This document shows positions 53,294 through 61,945 of a stretch of DNA of 62,017 nucleotides, piece after piece (within the stretch, counting starts at the first letter, position 1; each line of letters opens with the position of its first letter). The translations under genes were made by a program, and so were the position numbers. The DNA comes from Phycisphaeraceae bacterium. Its GTDB lineage: Bacteria; Planctomycetota; Phycisphaerae; Phycisphaerales; Phycisphaeraceae. Below the pieces are notes generated by a model, which worked only from the letters and a program-made list of their open reading frames with translations, was not told the origin of the DNA and searched no databases. Location of the stretch: the NCBI GenBank assembly GCA_020848195.1, contig JADLAP010000017.1:1-62017 (forward strand), written 5' to 3'.

Positions 53294-53668
53294 TCACTTC
53301 CCCGTCGTCAACTTCACCTTCCGCAGCTTCGTCCCCCCGCACGCCTCCACCAGTTTCGCCTCCAAGCCCTCGCGCAGCAGGCGGTCCAGCTCATACCGGT
53401 GCGGCGACGAATCCACCGTCACCGTCAGCACCCCGCGAATCAGGCTCTGCAGCCGGCAATGCAACGTCACTTCCGCCGGAACCAGCGATATCCATACGTC
53501 GATGATCCCCGCAAGCTGTTTGTGAGGCCGGGCGATCTGGCGGTTGAACCAGCCGTCCAAGCCCGACAGCGTCAAATCCTTTTCCGGCCGGTTGCGCCAC
53601 TGACGCAGACGCTGAAGCTTCATGTCCGCGGCCTTGGCTTCGTCCTTCTCGCGGGAACCCTCGCTCAT
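53294..53668 (-). CDS. dciA: DciA/DUF721-like protein
   Basis: The 124-residue protein contains LIRGVLTVTVDSSPHRYELD and an LVEACGGTKLRKVKLTTG end, the KH-like core typical of DUF721/DciA. DciA loads the replicative helicase in bacteria lacking DnaC/DnaI homologues. A basic N-terminal helix (KLQRLRQWRNRPEKDLT) precedes it. The start is taken as the ATG at 53668; the longer frame overlaps the divergent aroK start. Assignment is by pattern, and weak similarity means it may be a DUF721 paralogue. Confidence 0.7.
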   Translation of the reverse strand: MSEGSREKDEAKAADMKLQRLRQWRNRPEKDLTLSGLDGWFNRQIARPHKQLAGIIDVWISLVPAEVTLHCRLQSLIRGVLTVTVDSSPHRYELDRLLREGLEAKLVEACGGTKLRKVKLTTGK

Positions 53669-53687
53669 GCCGCTATCATAACCCGCC

Positions 53688-54209
53688 ATGAACATCATCC
53701 TCATCGGCTACCGAGGCAGCGGCAAAACCTCCATCGGCAAGCTGCTGGCTGGCCAACTCTGGAAAACCTTCGCCGATGTCGATGTCGTCTGCTGCCAGCG
53801 GTTCGGCATCGCAGCCATCGCGGACATCTGGCGGCAACACGGCGAACCGGCCTGGCGCGCGATGGAAGTCCAGGTCGCCTCCGAACTGTGCGCCAAAGAC
53901 GACCACGTCATCGCCCTCGGTGGCGGCACGCTCATGCAGCCCGGCGCGCGGCAGGCCGTCGAACAGGCCCACGCCATTCGCATCTACCTCCGCTGCGAGC
54001 CGGAGGAACTCCACCGCCGCATCGCCGGCGACACGCAGTCCGCCCAGGCCCGACCGAACCTGACCAGCCTCGGCGGCGGCATCGACGAAATCCGCCACGT
54101 CCTCGACCAGCGCGAACCGACCTACCGCGCCGTCGCCGACCACGTCTTCGACGTCACCCACTTGAGCATCGAAGACGCCGCTCGCTACCTGATCGAAAAA
54201 TGTCTCTGA
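53688..54209 (+). CDS. aroK: Shikimate kinase
   Basis: The 173-residue kinase phosphorylates shikimate at the 3-OH for chorismate synthesis. The Walker A is IILIGYRGSGKTSIGKLLA (about 3-21). The shikimate-binding D-V-D (FADVDVV), the GGG segment VIALGGGTLMQP (about 80-90) and the conserved Arg in RRIAGD are also visible. The lid and C-terminal helix complete a normal length. It is divergent from the DciA-like gene with a 19-bp gap and converges on upp 4 bp downstream, so both regulatory regions must be compact. Confidence 0.93.
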   Translation: MNIILIGYRGSGKTSIGKLLAGQLWKTFADVDVVCCQRFGIAAIADIWRQHGEPAWRAMEVQVASELCAKDDHVIALGGGTLMQPGARQAVEQAHAIRIYLRCEPEELHRRIAGDTQSAQARPNLTSLGGGIDEIRHVLDQREPTYRAVADHVFDVTHLSIEDAARYLIEKCL

Positions 54210-54213
54210 CGTT

Positions 54214-54861
54214 TTACTCCAACGTCCCAAACAACCGATCCCCCGCATCCCCCAGCCCCGGCAGAATGTACCCCTTGTCATTGAGCTGCCGATCCACAGC
54301 CGCGGCATGGATGATGACCCCGCCGTCCGACCGATGCACGCATTCCAATCCCTCCGGCGCGGCAATCAGGCAGAGCAGCCGAATGTCCTTCGCGCCGCGC
54401 TCTCGCAGCCGCGACACCGCCGCCGCCGCGCTGCCTCCCGTCGCCAGCATCGGGTCCACCAGCAGCACCCGTCCCTGGTCCAGATGTTTGGGCAACTTCT
54501 CGTAATAGCTCACCGGCGTCAGCGCCTTCTCGTCCCGGAACATCCCCAGATGTCCCACCCGCGCCTGCGGCAACAACTGCTGGCAACCCTCGGCCAGCCC
54601 CAGCCCCGCGCGAAGGATCGGCACAATCGTCAGGCACGAAGGCAATGTCACGCCCTGACAGCCTTCCATCGGCGTGCGAACCCCCACGGTTTCCGCCGGC
54701 AGATCGGTCGTCGCTTCGTAGGCCAGCAGCAGTCCGATGCCCGCCAGCAATTGGCGGAACCGCGCCGAGGCGGTGCGCTCGTCGCGCACTTCCGTGAGCA
54801 TGGCGGCAATGACGGGATGTCGGCTGACACGCAGCCACGGGGTGTCGTCGGTGACGGTCAT
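54214..54861 (-). CDS. upp: Uracil phosphoribosyltransferase
   Basis: The 215-residue protein has VPILRAGLGLAEGC, DPMLATGGSAAAAVSRLRER (PRPP-binding loop) and an LPGLGDAGDRLFGT C-terminus characteristic of Upp. It salvages uracil to UMP using PRPP. Length matches the family (208-216). The ATG at 54861 lies 65 bp downstream, in the direction of transcription, of a strong stem with U7 (54927-54997), so upp may be controlled by an attenuator. Confidence 0.95.
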   Translation of the reverse strand: MTVTDDTPWLRVSRHPVIAAMLTEVRDERTASARFRQLLAGIGLLLAYEATTDLPAETVGVRTPMEGCQGVTLPSCLTIVPILRAGLGLAEGCQQLLPQARVGHLGMFRDEKALTPVSYYEKLPKHLDQGRVLLVDPMLATGGSAAAAVSRLRERGAKDIRLLCLIAAPEGLECVHRSDGGVIIHAAAVDRQLNDKGYILPGLGDAGDRLFGTLE

Positions 54862-54926
54862 GTCCGCATCTTATCAGGGAGCCAAACGCGAGCCGCCGCG
54901 TGTCGCGGCGGAAGAAATAGGCGCAT

Positions 54927-54997
54927 AAAAAAAGACCGAGCGGCGAGTGAGATATGGTACGAATAATCGCGTCAACTTGAGCCGACCGCTCGGCCTT
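54927..54997 (-). ncRNA. Candidate structured RNA or upp attenuator
   Basis: The minus-strand transcript would have a 12-bp outer stem (AAGGCCGAGCGG with CCGCUCGGUCUU, one G-U pair) closing a 42-nt loop, followed by seven U. That is an intrinsic terminator with an unusually large apical region. It lies upstream of upp on the same strand, so it is either the end of a small RNA or a leader attenuator. It does not match 4.5S, 6S, tmRNA or PyrR leader patterns that I know. Confidence 0.5.
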
Positions 54998-55260
54998 CTC
55001 TCTTAACCACCAGTATCTGCTTCATGGTCTGTTTGGCTCCCGCCTCCTTTCGCGTGGATCGTGGCTGGTCAGGCCGCGGATCGGTCCATCGTTCGTCTGA
55101 ACTGATTATCAATAACTGCGGAGCCGAGGTCAAGGCTTTCCCTCAGGTCTTTGGAATGTTGCTTCATATTGGTTTGCCGGGCATGACGGGGCATTCGACA
55201 ACACCGCCCGCGCATGGGTATGTTGCGCGGCTTCATTCGCCCACTTTCAGGAACATTGCC
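54998..55260. other. Intergenic region upstream of the GH20-like operon
   Basis: The remaining 263 bp between the RNA candidate and the GH20-like start has several short in-frame ATGs but no credible gene. It should contain the promoters of the GH20-like operon and of the minus-strand RNA/upp transcript. I see no clear box. Confidence 0.4.
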
Positions 55261-57579
55261 ATGGAAATGTCGCCTTCGTTCGAGGTTTTGTTTCCGCTGC
55301 CCGCCGTGCGCGAGCCTCAGCCCGAGCGGATGCCGCTGGGTTCGGCGCTGGATGCGCGGATGCCCCCGGCCTGGCGAGGACCGCTGGCGGCGCAGCTCGC
55401 TTCGCTGGCCCGTCATCTGCACCACAAGCCCGACGGCGTCACGCGCATCGACCTGCGCCAGACCGATGTGGCCGGCACCGACCGCACCCTCGACGAGCGA
55501 TACGAAATCCGTATCAGTCCCGGCGGCGTCACGATCGACGCCGCCGAGGTGGCCGGCATCCGCTGCGGCCTGAACATCGTCGAACAGCTCTGCCGCGGCG
55601 ACGCCATGCCCTGCGGATACCTCTCCTCCACGCCCAAACTCCGCTACCGCGGCATCCAGATCGACCTCGGCCGGGTGATCGAACGGCCCGACACCGTGCT
55701 CTCCCTGCTGCACCGCTATGCCGGCATGGGCTACAACGTCCTGCAGTTCTACCTCGAAGACGCCTTCCGGTTCGACAGCCATCCCAAGCTGGCGCGCCAT
55801 CGCGCGTGGACGCTGGAGCAGACCCTGCCCGTCGTCGATGCGGCTGGGCGGCTGGGCATGACCGTCATCCCCGCCATCCAGAGCCTCGGCCACTGCGCCT
55901 GGGTCGGCCACCATCCCGACTACCGCGAACTCGACGAAGGCCGGGAACGTGAACATATCTCCGGCGTCCTCTGCCCTTCGCATCCCCGCACGCAGGAAAT
56001 GCTCCACCAGATGATCCGCGACGTGGCTCCGCTGGCCACCAGCGGCATCATCCATCTGGGCATGGACGAGTCGATGATGATCGGCCAGTGCCCGCTCTGC
56101 TCCCCGCGCCGCAAACAAATCGGCGAAGGCGGCATCTTCGTCCAGCACGCCAACTTCGTCGCCGGTTGCGTCGCCGAAGTCGGATGCAGGCCCGGCATCT
56201 GGAGCGATATGTTCTACTACTACCCCGACGCCGCCGCACAGCTCGACAAACGCGTCCTGCTCTTCGACTGGTACTACTACGTCTTTCCCCGTACCCCGCG
56301 CGTCGAACTCTACAACTTCGCCGATTTCGACACCATGGCCCTCTGGAAAAAGCACGGCCTGGAAGCCTGGGGCTGCCCCAGCTCCGTCTTCACCACCATC
56401 ATGCCCATCAACGATCCCGCCGAGTGCGTGGACAACGCGAGAAGCTGGCAACGCTACCTGCTCGACAACCACATGACCGGCATGATGGTGACCCAATGGG
56501 AACTGTCCAAGACCAATATCCGCTTGTCGTCGGCCACTGAAGGCGCGATGGCGGAAATGTTCTGGACCGGGACCGACACGCCGACGAAAACGCTGCTGGA
56601 GGATTCCTGCCGGCATCTGTACGGCAAGCCGGAACTCGCGGACATCCTGCTGGAAATCGGCCGTCTTCGCATCCACGGATCGGGCGCGATGCGGTGGACC
56701 CGCGCCGCATCCGTGGCCTCCATGGTCAGTGGCCACGAGGTCGCCGAAGACAAACGCCGCGCCCAACAGGTCCACGCCTTGCGGCAGCGGCTGGTGGAAC
56801 TGCTCGATGGCGAGCACCCGGACCATGCCGCGATCCTCGCCGCCGCGCGTTGGCTCTCCTACCAGTACGACAAGCGGTGGCGGCTCAATGAAGCATCCAT
56901 GCTGGCGGGGGATCGGAAGTACCAGGCCGCCGCCGCCGTGGTCATGCCGCTGCCCGACGAAGCCCGTCAACTCGCCGGCCAGCTTCACGATCAGTGGAAC
57001 CACGACCGCTACGCCGACGACAATGCTCCGACGCCGGCGCAGCTTCGCAAGGAAGCCGACCTCCTCGACGCCGAGATCGCCCGGCTGCAAAGCCCCGACC
57101 AGCAGGCCGGCTGCGATCTGGCCAGGCCCGTCCTCATCGTCGATGTCCTCAACAGCTCGCCCGCGCTGCCCAAGCTGGAAGTGTCGGTTTCCGCCGATGG
57201 CCGGCAGTTCACCAAGCTCGACGATTCCTGGCTCGTCCAGTTCAACAGCGCCAGCGCTCAGCCCGTGTCGGAGGAAGTCATCCGCTTCTCCTTCCCGCTT
57301 CAGCGGATGGAAGACGCGAACTACGTGCGGGCCATGGCGGTGGGGGCGGGCGGGTTCACGTTCAAGGCCGCATGTGTCGTGCATGGCTCGCGTCGCATGT
57401 ATCCGAAGGAGATCGTCGAAGCCGGCGACAAGGACCAGGCACGAGGCCTGCTCGTCGGACGCGGCGTCGTGCTGGGCGCGCCCGACCTCCAGCGGTTCTT
57501 CCGGCAGTGCGCCGAGGAAGGCGACACCGGCAAGGTCTTCGCCATCCGTCATCAGCATGTGACGGTGAAAATGGGCTGA
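55261..57579 (+). CDS. GH20-like beta-N-acetylhexosaminidase family protein
   Basis: The 772-residue protein has an N-terminal GH20b-like domain (about 30-120), then a (beta/alpha)8 domain starting LRYRGIQIDLGRVIERPDTV. The catalytic pair is in HLGMDESMMIG (family HxGxDE; Asp-Glu about 267-268). A helical/beta C-terminal extension covers about 440-770. GH20 enzymes use substrate-assisted catalysis to remove terminal N-acetylhexosamine. No signal peptide from the ATG at 55261, so it may be cytoplasmic; a longer upstream frame adds no signal. It is followed after 99 bp by an unknown gene and then a URO-D-like gene on the same strand. Confidence 0.85.
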   Translation: MEMSPSFEVLFPLPAVREPQPERMPLGSALDARMPPAWRGPLAAQLASLARHLHHKPDGVTRIDLRQTDVAGTDRTLDERYEIRISPGGVTIDAAEVAGIRCGLNIVEQLCRGDAMPCGYLSSTPKLRYRGIQIDLGRVIERPDTVLSLLHRYAGMGYNVLQFYLEDAFRFDSHPKLARHRAWTLEQTLPVVDAAGRLGMTVIPAIQSLGHCAWVGHHPDYRELDEGREREHISGVLCPSHPRTQEMLHQMIRDVAPLATSGIIHLGMDESMMIGQCPLCSPRRKQIGEGGIFVQHANFVAGCVAEVGCRPGIWSDMFYYYPDAAAQLDKRVLLFDWYYYVFPRTPRVELYNFADFDTMALWKKHGLEAWGCPSSVFTTIMPINDPAECVDNARSWQRYLLDNHMTGMMVTQWELSKTNIRLSSATEGAMAEMFWTGTDTPTKTLLEDSCRHLYGKPELADILLEIGRLRIHGSGAMRWTRAASVASMVSGHEVAEDKRRAQQVHALRQRLVELLDGEHPDHAAILAAARWLSYQYDKRWRLNEASMLAGDRKYQAAAAVVMPLPDEARQLAGQLHDQWNHDRYADDNAPTPAQLRKEADLLDAEIARLQSPDQQAGCDLARPVLIVDVLNSSPALPKLEVSVSADGRQFTKLDDSWLVQFNSASAQPVSEEVIRFSFPLQRMEDANYVRAMAVGAGGFTFKAACVVHGSRRMYPKEIVEAGDKDQARGLLVGRGVVLGAPDLQRFFRQCAEEGDTGKVFAIRHQHVTVKMG

Positions 57580-57678
57580 TCCGCGACCAGACGATCACGC
57601 ACCTGAACCGGACGCTTATCCCTGTTGCCGATCCCCGCCGGGCCTACACTTGGGTTTTTGGCGAAGCGAGCCGGCATC

Positions 57679-59199
57679 ATGGACAAGCCCACGGGATTTG
57701 CGCGGCGAGGGTTCTACCTCCACGCCTGCTGGGAGTTTGAATATCCCTTTGCCGTCAAGCGATGGCGACGCGGCGACTACCAGCGGATGTTCGAGCTTCT
57801 GCGGCGGATGGGCATGACCACGGTGATGATGTGGCCCACGCTGGAGGCCGCGCCCGCGCCGCTGTCCGATGACGATGCCGCCGACATCCGCCGGTTCCGC
57901 GACACCGTGGCCGACGCGCAGGCCGCGGGGCTGGAGGCGTGGGTCACGCTCTGCGCCAACGTGATGGCCAAGCCCGAAATCCGCAGCCGGCCGCTCTTTC
58001 AGCGTCACCTGTATCCCTACCGCATCGACGTGCGATTGGACGATCCCGCGCAGCGCAAGGCGTTTCTCCAGCACCGCGAAAGTCTGCTGGCGATCCTCAA
58101 CAACGCCGACGGCTACGTCACCATCGACGGCGATCCGGGCAGCTATCCCAACGCCGATCCACGCGAATTTCTCGGCGTTTTCCTGGCGGATCGTGAAATC
58201 CTCAGCCGCGTCGGCACGCATCCCCACCGGCAGAAGCTGATCCCGTGGATCTGGTCCGGCTGGGGCGGCGACTGGGCGAAACATGGTCCGTGGCAAGAGC
58301 CGCTGGAACCGCTGGTTCGGCCGGTGATGAAACTGCTCAGGCAGCACATGCCCGATCCATGGGCCATGCTGCCCGGCCGCAGCTTCACCGAAACGCACGC
58401 CAACGGACGGGTGAATCTCGACCTCGCCGAACAGGAAGGCCTGATCGACCGGTCGATGCTCATGCTGTACGAGATCATCGAGTTTGAACCGACGCCGCCG
58501 GCGGTGGTGATCCAGTTCGACGCGATCCGTCGCGTGCTGAGGCAGGAAGCGAAATACGCGGGACAAGCCCAGGGTGTCATGGGCAACGCGCAGCAGCCGG
58601 TGATGGCGATACCGAATCTGTTTTTCTTCGCCCGCGGCGCGACCGACTTGTCGTACCTCGATCGCACGGACGACGAGGTGCTGCGCGACCTGGCGGACTT
58701 TCTCGGCGGCCCGGCCGAACTGCTCATTCCCGCGTGGAGCTGTCTATCACGCGAATGGGCCGATCTGCCCGCCGAACTGCCGGACCAGTTGCGCGATGCG
58801 AAACTCAAGGCGGCTCAGGCGGAGCTGATCCCCGGTGGCGAAGCGAATTACCGGCATATTCTCGCGGATTTCGTGACGGCGAGGCGTTTCGCGCTGCTGG
58901 CGACGCAAGCCCCGGCCGATGGTTCGCCCGCATGTCTCGACGCCGCCGCGGACGCCGTCGCGCACATCGTCCGCTGGTGGAACCGGCATCGCTATGTCTA
59001 CGACGGCAACGCAGGCGACGGCTTCGCATGGCGGCATGTGCATGGCGGATTGCGTCAGACATGCATGGACTGGGCACGCACGATCCCCGGCGACCGTGAA
59101 GCCGTCGCCGCCGCGATCGCCCGCCGTCTGGCCCATGATCAAGTGCTGCCAGGCGACGCTCCGCGGATCGCCCGGCAATTGCTCAGCGGAACCCTGTAA
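57679..59199 (+). CDS. Hypothetical TIM-barrel-like protein in the GH20 operon
   Basis: The 506-residue protein opens MDKPTGFARRGFYLHACWEF and has a barrel-like alternation (RMGMTTVMMWPTLEAA, ADGYVTIDGDPGSYPNADPR, LIPWIWSGWGGDW). Trp and acidic residues line probable barrel ends, as in glycoside hydrolases, but I do not recognise a family or catalytic pair. No signal peptide. The gene follows the GH20-like gene by 99 bp and precedes the URO-D-like gene by 25 bp, implying a shared pathway for an aminosugar-containing glycan. An upstream in-frame start at 57625 is possible. Confidence 0.7.
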   Translation: MDKPTGFARRGFYLHACWEFEYPFAVKRWRRGDYQRMFELLRRMGMTTVMMWPTLEAAPAPLSDDDAADIRRFRDTVADAQAAGLEAWVTLCANVMAKPEIRSRPLFQRHLYPYRIDVRLDDPAQRKAFLQHRESLLAILNNADGYVTIDGDPGSYPNADPREFLGVFLADREILSRVGTHPHRQKLIPWIWSGWGGDWAKHGPWQEPLEPLVRPVMKLLRQHMPDPWAMLPGRSFTETHANGRVNLDLAEQEGLIDRSMLMLYEIIEFEPTPPAVVIQFDAIRRVLRQEAKYAGQAQGVMGNAQQPVMAIPNLFFFARGATDLSYLDRTDDEVLRDLADFLGGPAELLIPAWSCLSREWADLPAELPDQLRDAKLKAAQAELIPGGEANYRHILADFVTARRFALLATQAPADGSPACLDAAADAVAHIVRWWNRHRYVYDGNAGDGFAWRHVHGGLRQTCMDWARTIPGDREAVAAAIARRLAHDQVLPGDAPRIARQLLSGTL

Positions 59200-59224
59200 G
59201 TGGATTCATGGGAGTAGGCCTGTC

Positions 59225-60313
59225 ATGACCGTGAGTTTGACCAGCGTGGAACGTGTGCGTCGGATGTTTGCCCGACAGGATCACGACCGTGTGCCGCGGC
59301 ACGACTACTTCTGGCCGGAGACGATCGCCAGGTGGCAGCGGGAAGGCTTCGCCGGCGGCGTGGTGGAAGCATACATCGCGCTCGGCAGCGATTTCCGCTG
59401 GATCGGCTTCAGCAGTCCCGTGCCGTTTCCGGGCCGGCATGAGGTGATCCGCGAGGACCAGCAGACGCAGTGGGTTCGCGGGCCGGAGGGCAAGATCGAA
59501 CGCGTCTGGAAAGACCGCTCCGGCACGCCCGAACACGTCAGTTTCGACTGCGACAGCCGGGAGAAGTGGGAGGCGGTGTACAAGCCCGCGCTGCTGAAAG
59601 CCGACCGTTCGGCGAACGTCACGGCTGGCGCGGCGGCCCTGGCGGCTGGACGTCAGGCGAACATGTTCAACTGCCTCTGCGGCCTCGAAGCGTTCGAGTC
59701 CATGCGCCAGCTCGCCGGCGATGAAATCCTGCTCTCCGCCATGGCGCTGGAACCCGAATGGGTGCTGGACATGGCGACGACCTACACGGACCTGATCCTC
59801 GCCGATTTCGCCGCGATTCTCGAACGACACGGCGAATCCCGCGCCGACGCCGTCTGGGTCTTCGGCGACATCGGCTACAAGAACGGCCCGTTCTTCTCCC
59901 CACAAATGTACCGCGACCTGATCTGGCCCCAGCACTGCCGCATGTGCCGGTGGGCCCACGAACGCGGCATGAACTTCATCTACCACACCGACGGCGACGT
60001 CCGCAGCCTGATGGACATCTTCGTCGAAGGCAGCTTCGACGCGCTCCAGCCCCTGGAGGCCAAGGCGGGAATGAACGTCATCGACCTCGCCCCGCGCTAC
60101 GGCCGGCAACTGGCGTTCATCGGCAACATCGACATGACCGTGGCGTCCACCAACGACCTGGCCCGGGTGGAGCACGAGCTTCGCACCAAGCTTGAGGCCG
60201 GCATGGCGCAACGCGGCTACTGCTACTACAGCGACCACTCCGTCCCGCCGCAGGTCAGTTGGGACACGTACCGTTTCATCATCGAACTGCTGGACCGGCA
60301 CGGCAGGTACTGA
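59225..60313 (+). CDS. Uroporphyrinogen decarboxylase-like protein
   Basis: The 362-residue protein has a URO-D-like TIM barrel: TSVERVRRMFARQDHDRVPR (the R-x4-DRVPR opening), a central GDIGYKNGPFFSPQMYRDLI, and MNFIYHTDGDVRSLMDIF followed by a DALQPLEAKAGMN strand. This order (D-x-G-K/Y, then H-T-D-G, then P-x-E-x2-AGM) is the one seen in methyltransferase-like URO-D proteins and differs from HemE. It may act on a methylated or otherwise modified sugar with its operon partners, but no substrate is known. The ATG at 59225 is 25 bp after the upstream stop. Confidence 0.88.
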   Translation: MTVSLTSVERVRRMFARQDHDRVPRHDYFWPETIARWQREGFAGGVVEAYIALGSDFRWIGFSSPVPFPGRHEVIREDQQTQWVRGPEGKIERVWKDRSGTPEHVSFDCDSREKWEAVYKPALLKADRSANVTAGAAALAAGRQANMFNCLCGLEAFESMRQLAGDEILLSAMALEPEWVLDMATTYTDLILADFAAILERHGESRADAVWVFGDIGYKNGPFFSPQMYRDLIWPQHCRMCRWAHERGMNFIYHTDGDVRSLMDIFVEGSFDALQPLEAKAGMNVIDLAPRYGRQLAFIGNIDMTVASTNDLARVEHELRTKLEAGMAQRGYCYYSDHSVPPQVSWDTYRFIIELLDRHGRY

Positions 60314-60372
60314 GTGGGGAAATGCCCGAAGATTCACATCCGAATGGCGAAACAAGACGCAACGGTCATTCA

Positions 60373-60400
60373 CAGCCGCGGGCAGACTGCCCGCGCGTCC
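60373..60400 (-). repeat. Intergenic hairpin repeat C, copy 2 (inverted)
   Basis: The reverse complement of this block equals 46551-46578 apart from one loop base and the presence of GGGACGC instead of AGGACGC at the outer edge. The hairpin is GCGGGC-AGTCT-GCCCGC. It lies 59 bp past the URO-D-like stop and 48 bp before the end of the repeat-protein gene. Confidence 0.75.
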
Positions 60401-60447
60401 CGTTATTCATCATTCGGACCTGGACATACGGACATTGAATCGCCGGC

Positions 60448-61452
60448 TTACGCGGCGCGCAGCGCGCGGCGGTTTCGTCGTGCGCGTGAACGCTTGACCT
60501 TCGTCCGCTGCGCGGGCGTGCAATCCTCGAGCAGCTTCGTGACGTTGCCGTGGTAGATGAGGTTGAGCATCGCGCCGCCGCCGAATTTGCGGATGTCGGG
60601 GCCGGTGATGTCCTGCCACTGCCGCGGCGATGACAGGCCCAACTGCTCCGCCAGCCACTTCACGAAACTGCGGCGATTCTCGCGGCTGGTCCAGTAGCCG
60701 CGGGGCACGCGGGGGAAGAGCCAGGGATGCCAGTCCATGCCGGGGATGTACTCGCGGAGCAGGCGCTGCGGCGAGTTGCCCGCGCGGGACTGAAGCAGCG
60801 TCATGCCGCCGTTGTTCTCGATGTGCGGCGCGCGGAGCTGATACCAGTGCTCCGGCTTGGTGAACTTCAGGCGTTTGCCCAGCCAGTCCATGTAGGCGCG
60901 GCGGTTGTCGGCGTTGTGCCAGTACCGCTGGGGCACGCTGGCCATCAGCCACGGCTTCCAGTCGCGGTCGGGCTTGTAGTCGCGGAGCAGCGCCATGGCG
61001 GAGCCGCCGAAAATGTTGTGCAGCAGCCCGGCTCCGCCGAAGCGACGGACGTCCTGGCCCCGCAGAGCGTACCAGTCCTCCGGCTTGCGGAACTTCAGTT
61101 GCTGACCGAGCCAGTCCATGAACGCGCGGCGATTGCGGATGTCCCGCCAGTAACGCTGCGGCGTGCTGGACAGCAGCCACGGTTTCCAGGCGTAGTTCGG
61201 CGCCAGATCGCGAAGCGCCGCCATCGGCGAGTCGCGGTATACCGTCGCCAGCAGACCGCCGCCGTAGTTGCGGGAAAAGCTGGTCCGCGTCAGGCCGTAC
61301 CAGTCCTCCAGCTTGGCGAACTTCAGCCGTTTGCCCAGCCAGTTCAGGTACTTCAGCCGATTCGTTCGCGTGGACCAGTAACCGTTGGGCACCCGTCCGT
61401 GGACCCAGATGGGTTCTTTCACCGGAATTCCCCTATCCATAATGACCCTCAT
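60448..61452 (-). CDS. Tandem 76-residue Trp-rich repeat protein
   Basis: The 334-residue protein consists of four tandem repeats with an exact 76-residue period; the YW pair recurs at residues 25, 101, 177 and 253. The unit contains W-x-x-x-x-P-x-x-YW, NRR-x-x-x-x-WLG-x-x-LKF, KPEDWY-x-L, GG-x-x-LL and LLRDY-x-P-x-x-DWKPWL. It ends with a highly basic tail (KVKRSRARRNRRALRAA). Repeats 2 and 3 are most alike. I recall similar Trp-rich repeat units in predicted proteins of algae, fungi and some giant viruses, but no named family. The likely fold is helical. The start is taken at ATG 61452, with AAGGA just upstream; ATG 61440 is an alternative. No enzyme motif is seen. Confidence 0.85.
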   Translation of the reverse strand: MRVIMDRGIPVKEPIWVHGRVPNGYWSTRTNRLKYLNWLGKRLKFAKLEDWYGLTRTSFSRNYGGGLLATVYRDSPMAALRDLAPNYAWKPWLLSSTPQRYWRDIRNRRAFMDWLGQQLKFRKPEDWYALRGQDVRRFGGAGLLHNIFGGSAMALLRDYKPDRDWKPWLMASVPQRYWHNADNRRAYMDWLGKRLKFTKPEHWYQLRAPHIENNGGMTLLQSRAGNSPQRLLREYIPGMDWHPWLFPRVPRGYWTSRENRRSFVKWLAEQLGLSSPRQWQDITGPDIRKFGGGAMLNLIYHGNVTKLLEDCTPAQRTKVKRSRARRNRRALRAA

Positions 61453-61751
61453 CAATCCTTTGGTATAGCCTCACTGGGGGATTGTACCAATAATCACCAA
61501 TACATGTTGCAGTGGGCACGATAAACATCGTGACATTATGGATGTCGCGGCCATGGGTCACGAAAAATCGACATCCGATGGCGGGAAGCGACGAGATCAT
61601 CGTACGCCAAAGTCCGGTGGGAACCTATCCCTTGAGAAGGGGAAGCCCCTGCCCCGCCCGCCGACTTCGCCGGCAGTGTCCGTCACGGCCGGTGGAAACC
61701 CGTCACCGCACGCTTCTTCCGTGAGGTCGTGATCCCTCGTTGGAAGAAAGC

Positions 61752-61823
61752 TGGCCCGCCAGGAATCGAACCTGGAACCTCCTGATCCAGAGTCAGGCGT
61801 TCTGCCAGTTGAACTACGGGCCA
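61752..61823 (-). tRNA. tRNA-Gln (CUG anticodon)
   Basis: The 72-nt cloverleaf has a perfectly paired TGGCCCG/CGGGCCA acceptor stem, a D-arm with TAGTTCAACTGGCAGAACG, an anticodon stem CCTGA/TCAGG around loop CTCTGGA, and a T-arm with CCAGGTTCGATTCCTGG. The anticodon CUG decodes CAG. CCA is not encoded. The 299-bp gap between this tRNA and the repeat-protein start shows no gene. Confidence 0.93.
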
Positions 61824-61898
61824 AGCACGAAGTGCAGGACGTGATGATCCTACGATCGGCAGCCGGAATCGTCAAACTTCAATCGGGCCGATGTTGGG

Positions 61899-61945
61899 AC
61901 TGGGGTAGAAATGTCCCCCTTGGACTGAAGTAGAAATGTCCCCTC
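61899..61945 (+). repeat. Tandem end repeat of an insertion sequence
   Basis: Two 22-bp units of the form ACTGRRGTAGAAATGTCCCC start at 61899 and 61924, spaced 25 bp. They directly precede a transposase-like ATG and look like the left terminal repeats of an IS element that continues past the window. The matching right end is not visible. Confidence 0.65.

Noticed and set aside
54927-54997. 6S RNA, SRP RNA or tmRNA at the structured minus-strand element
   Set aside because: Size and conserved sequences (e.g. the SRP GGAA/AGCA loop pair or the tmRNA tRNA-like ends) are missing.
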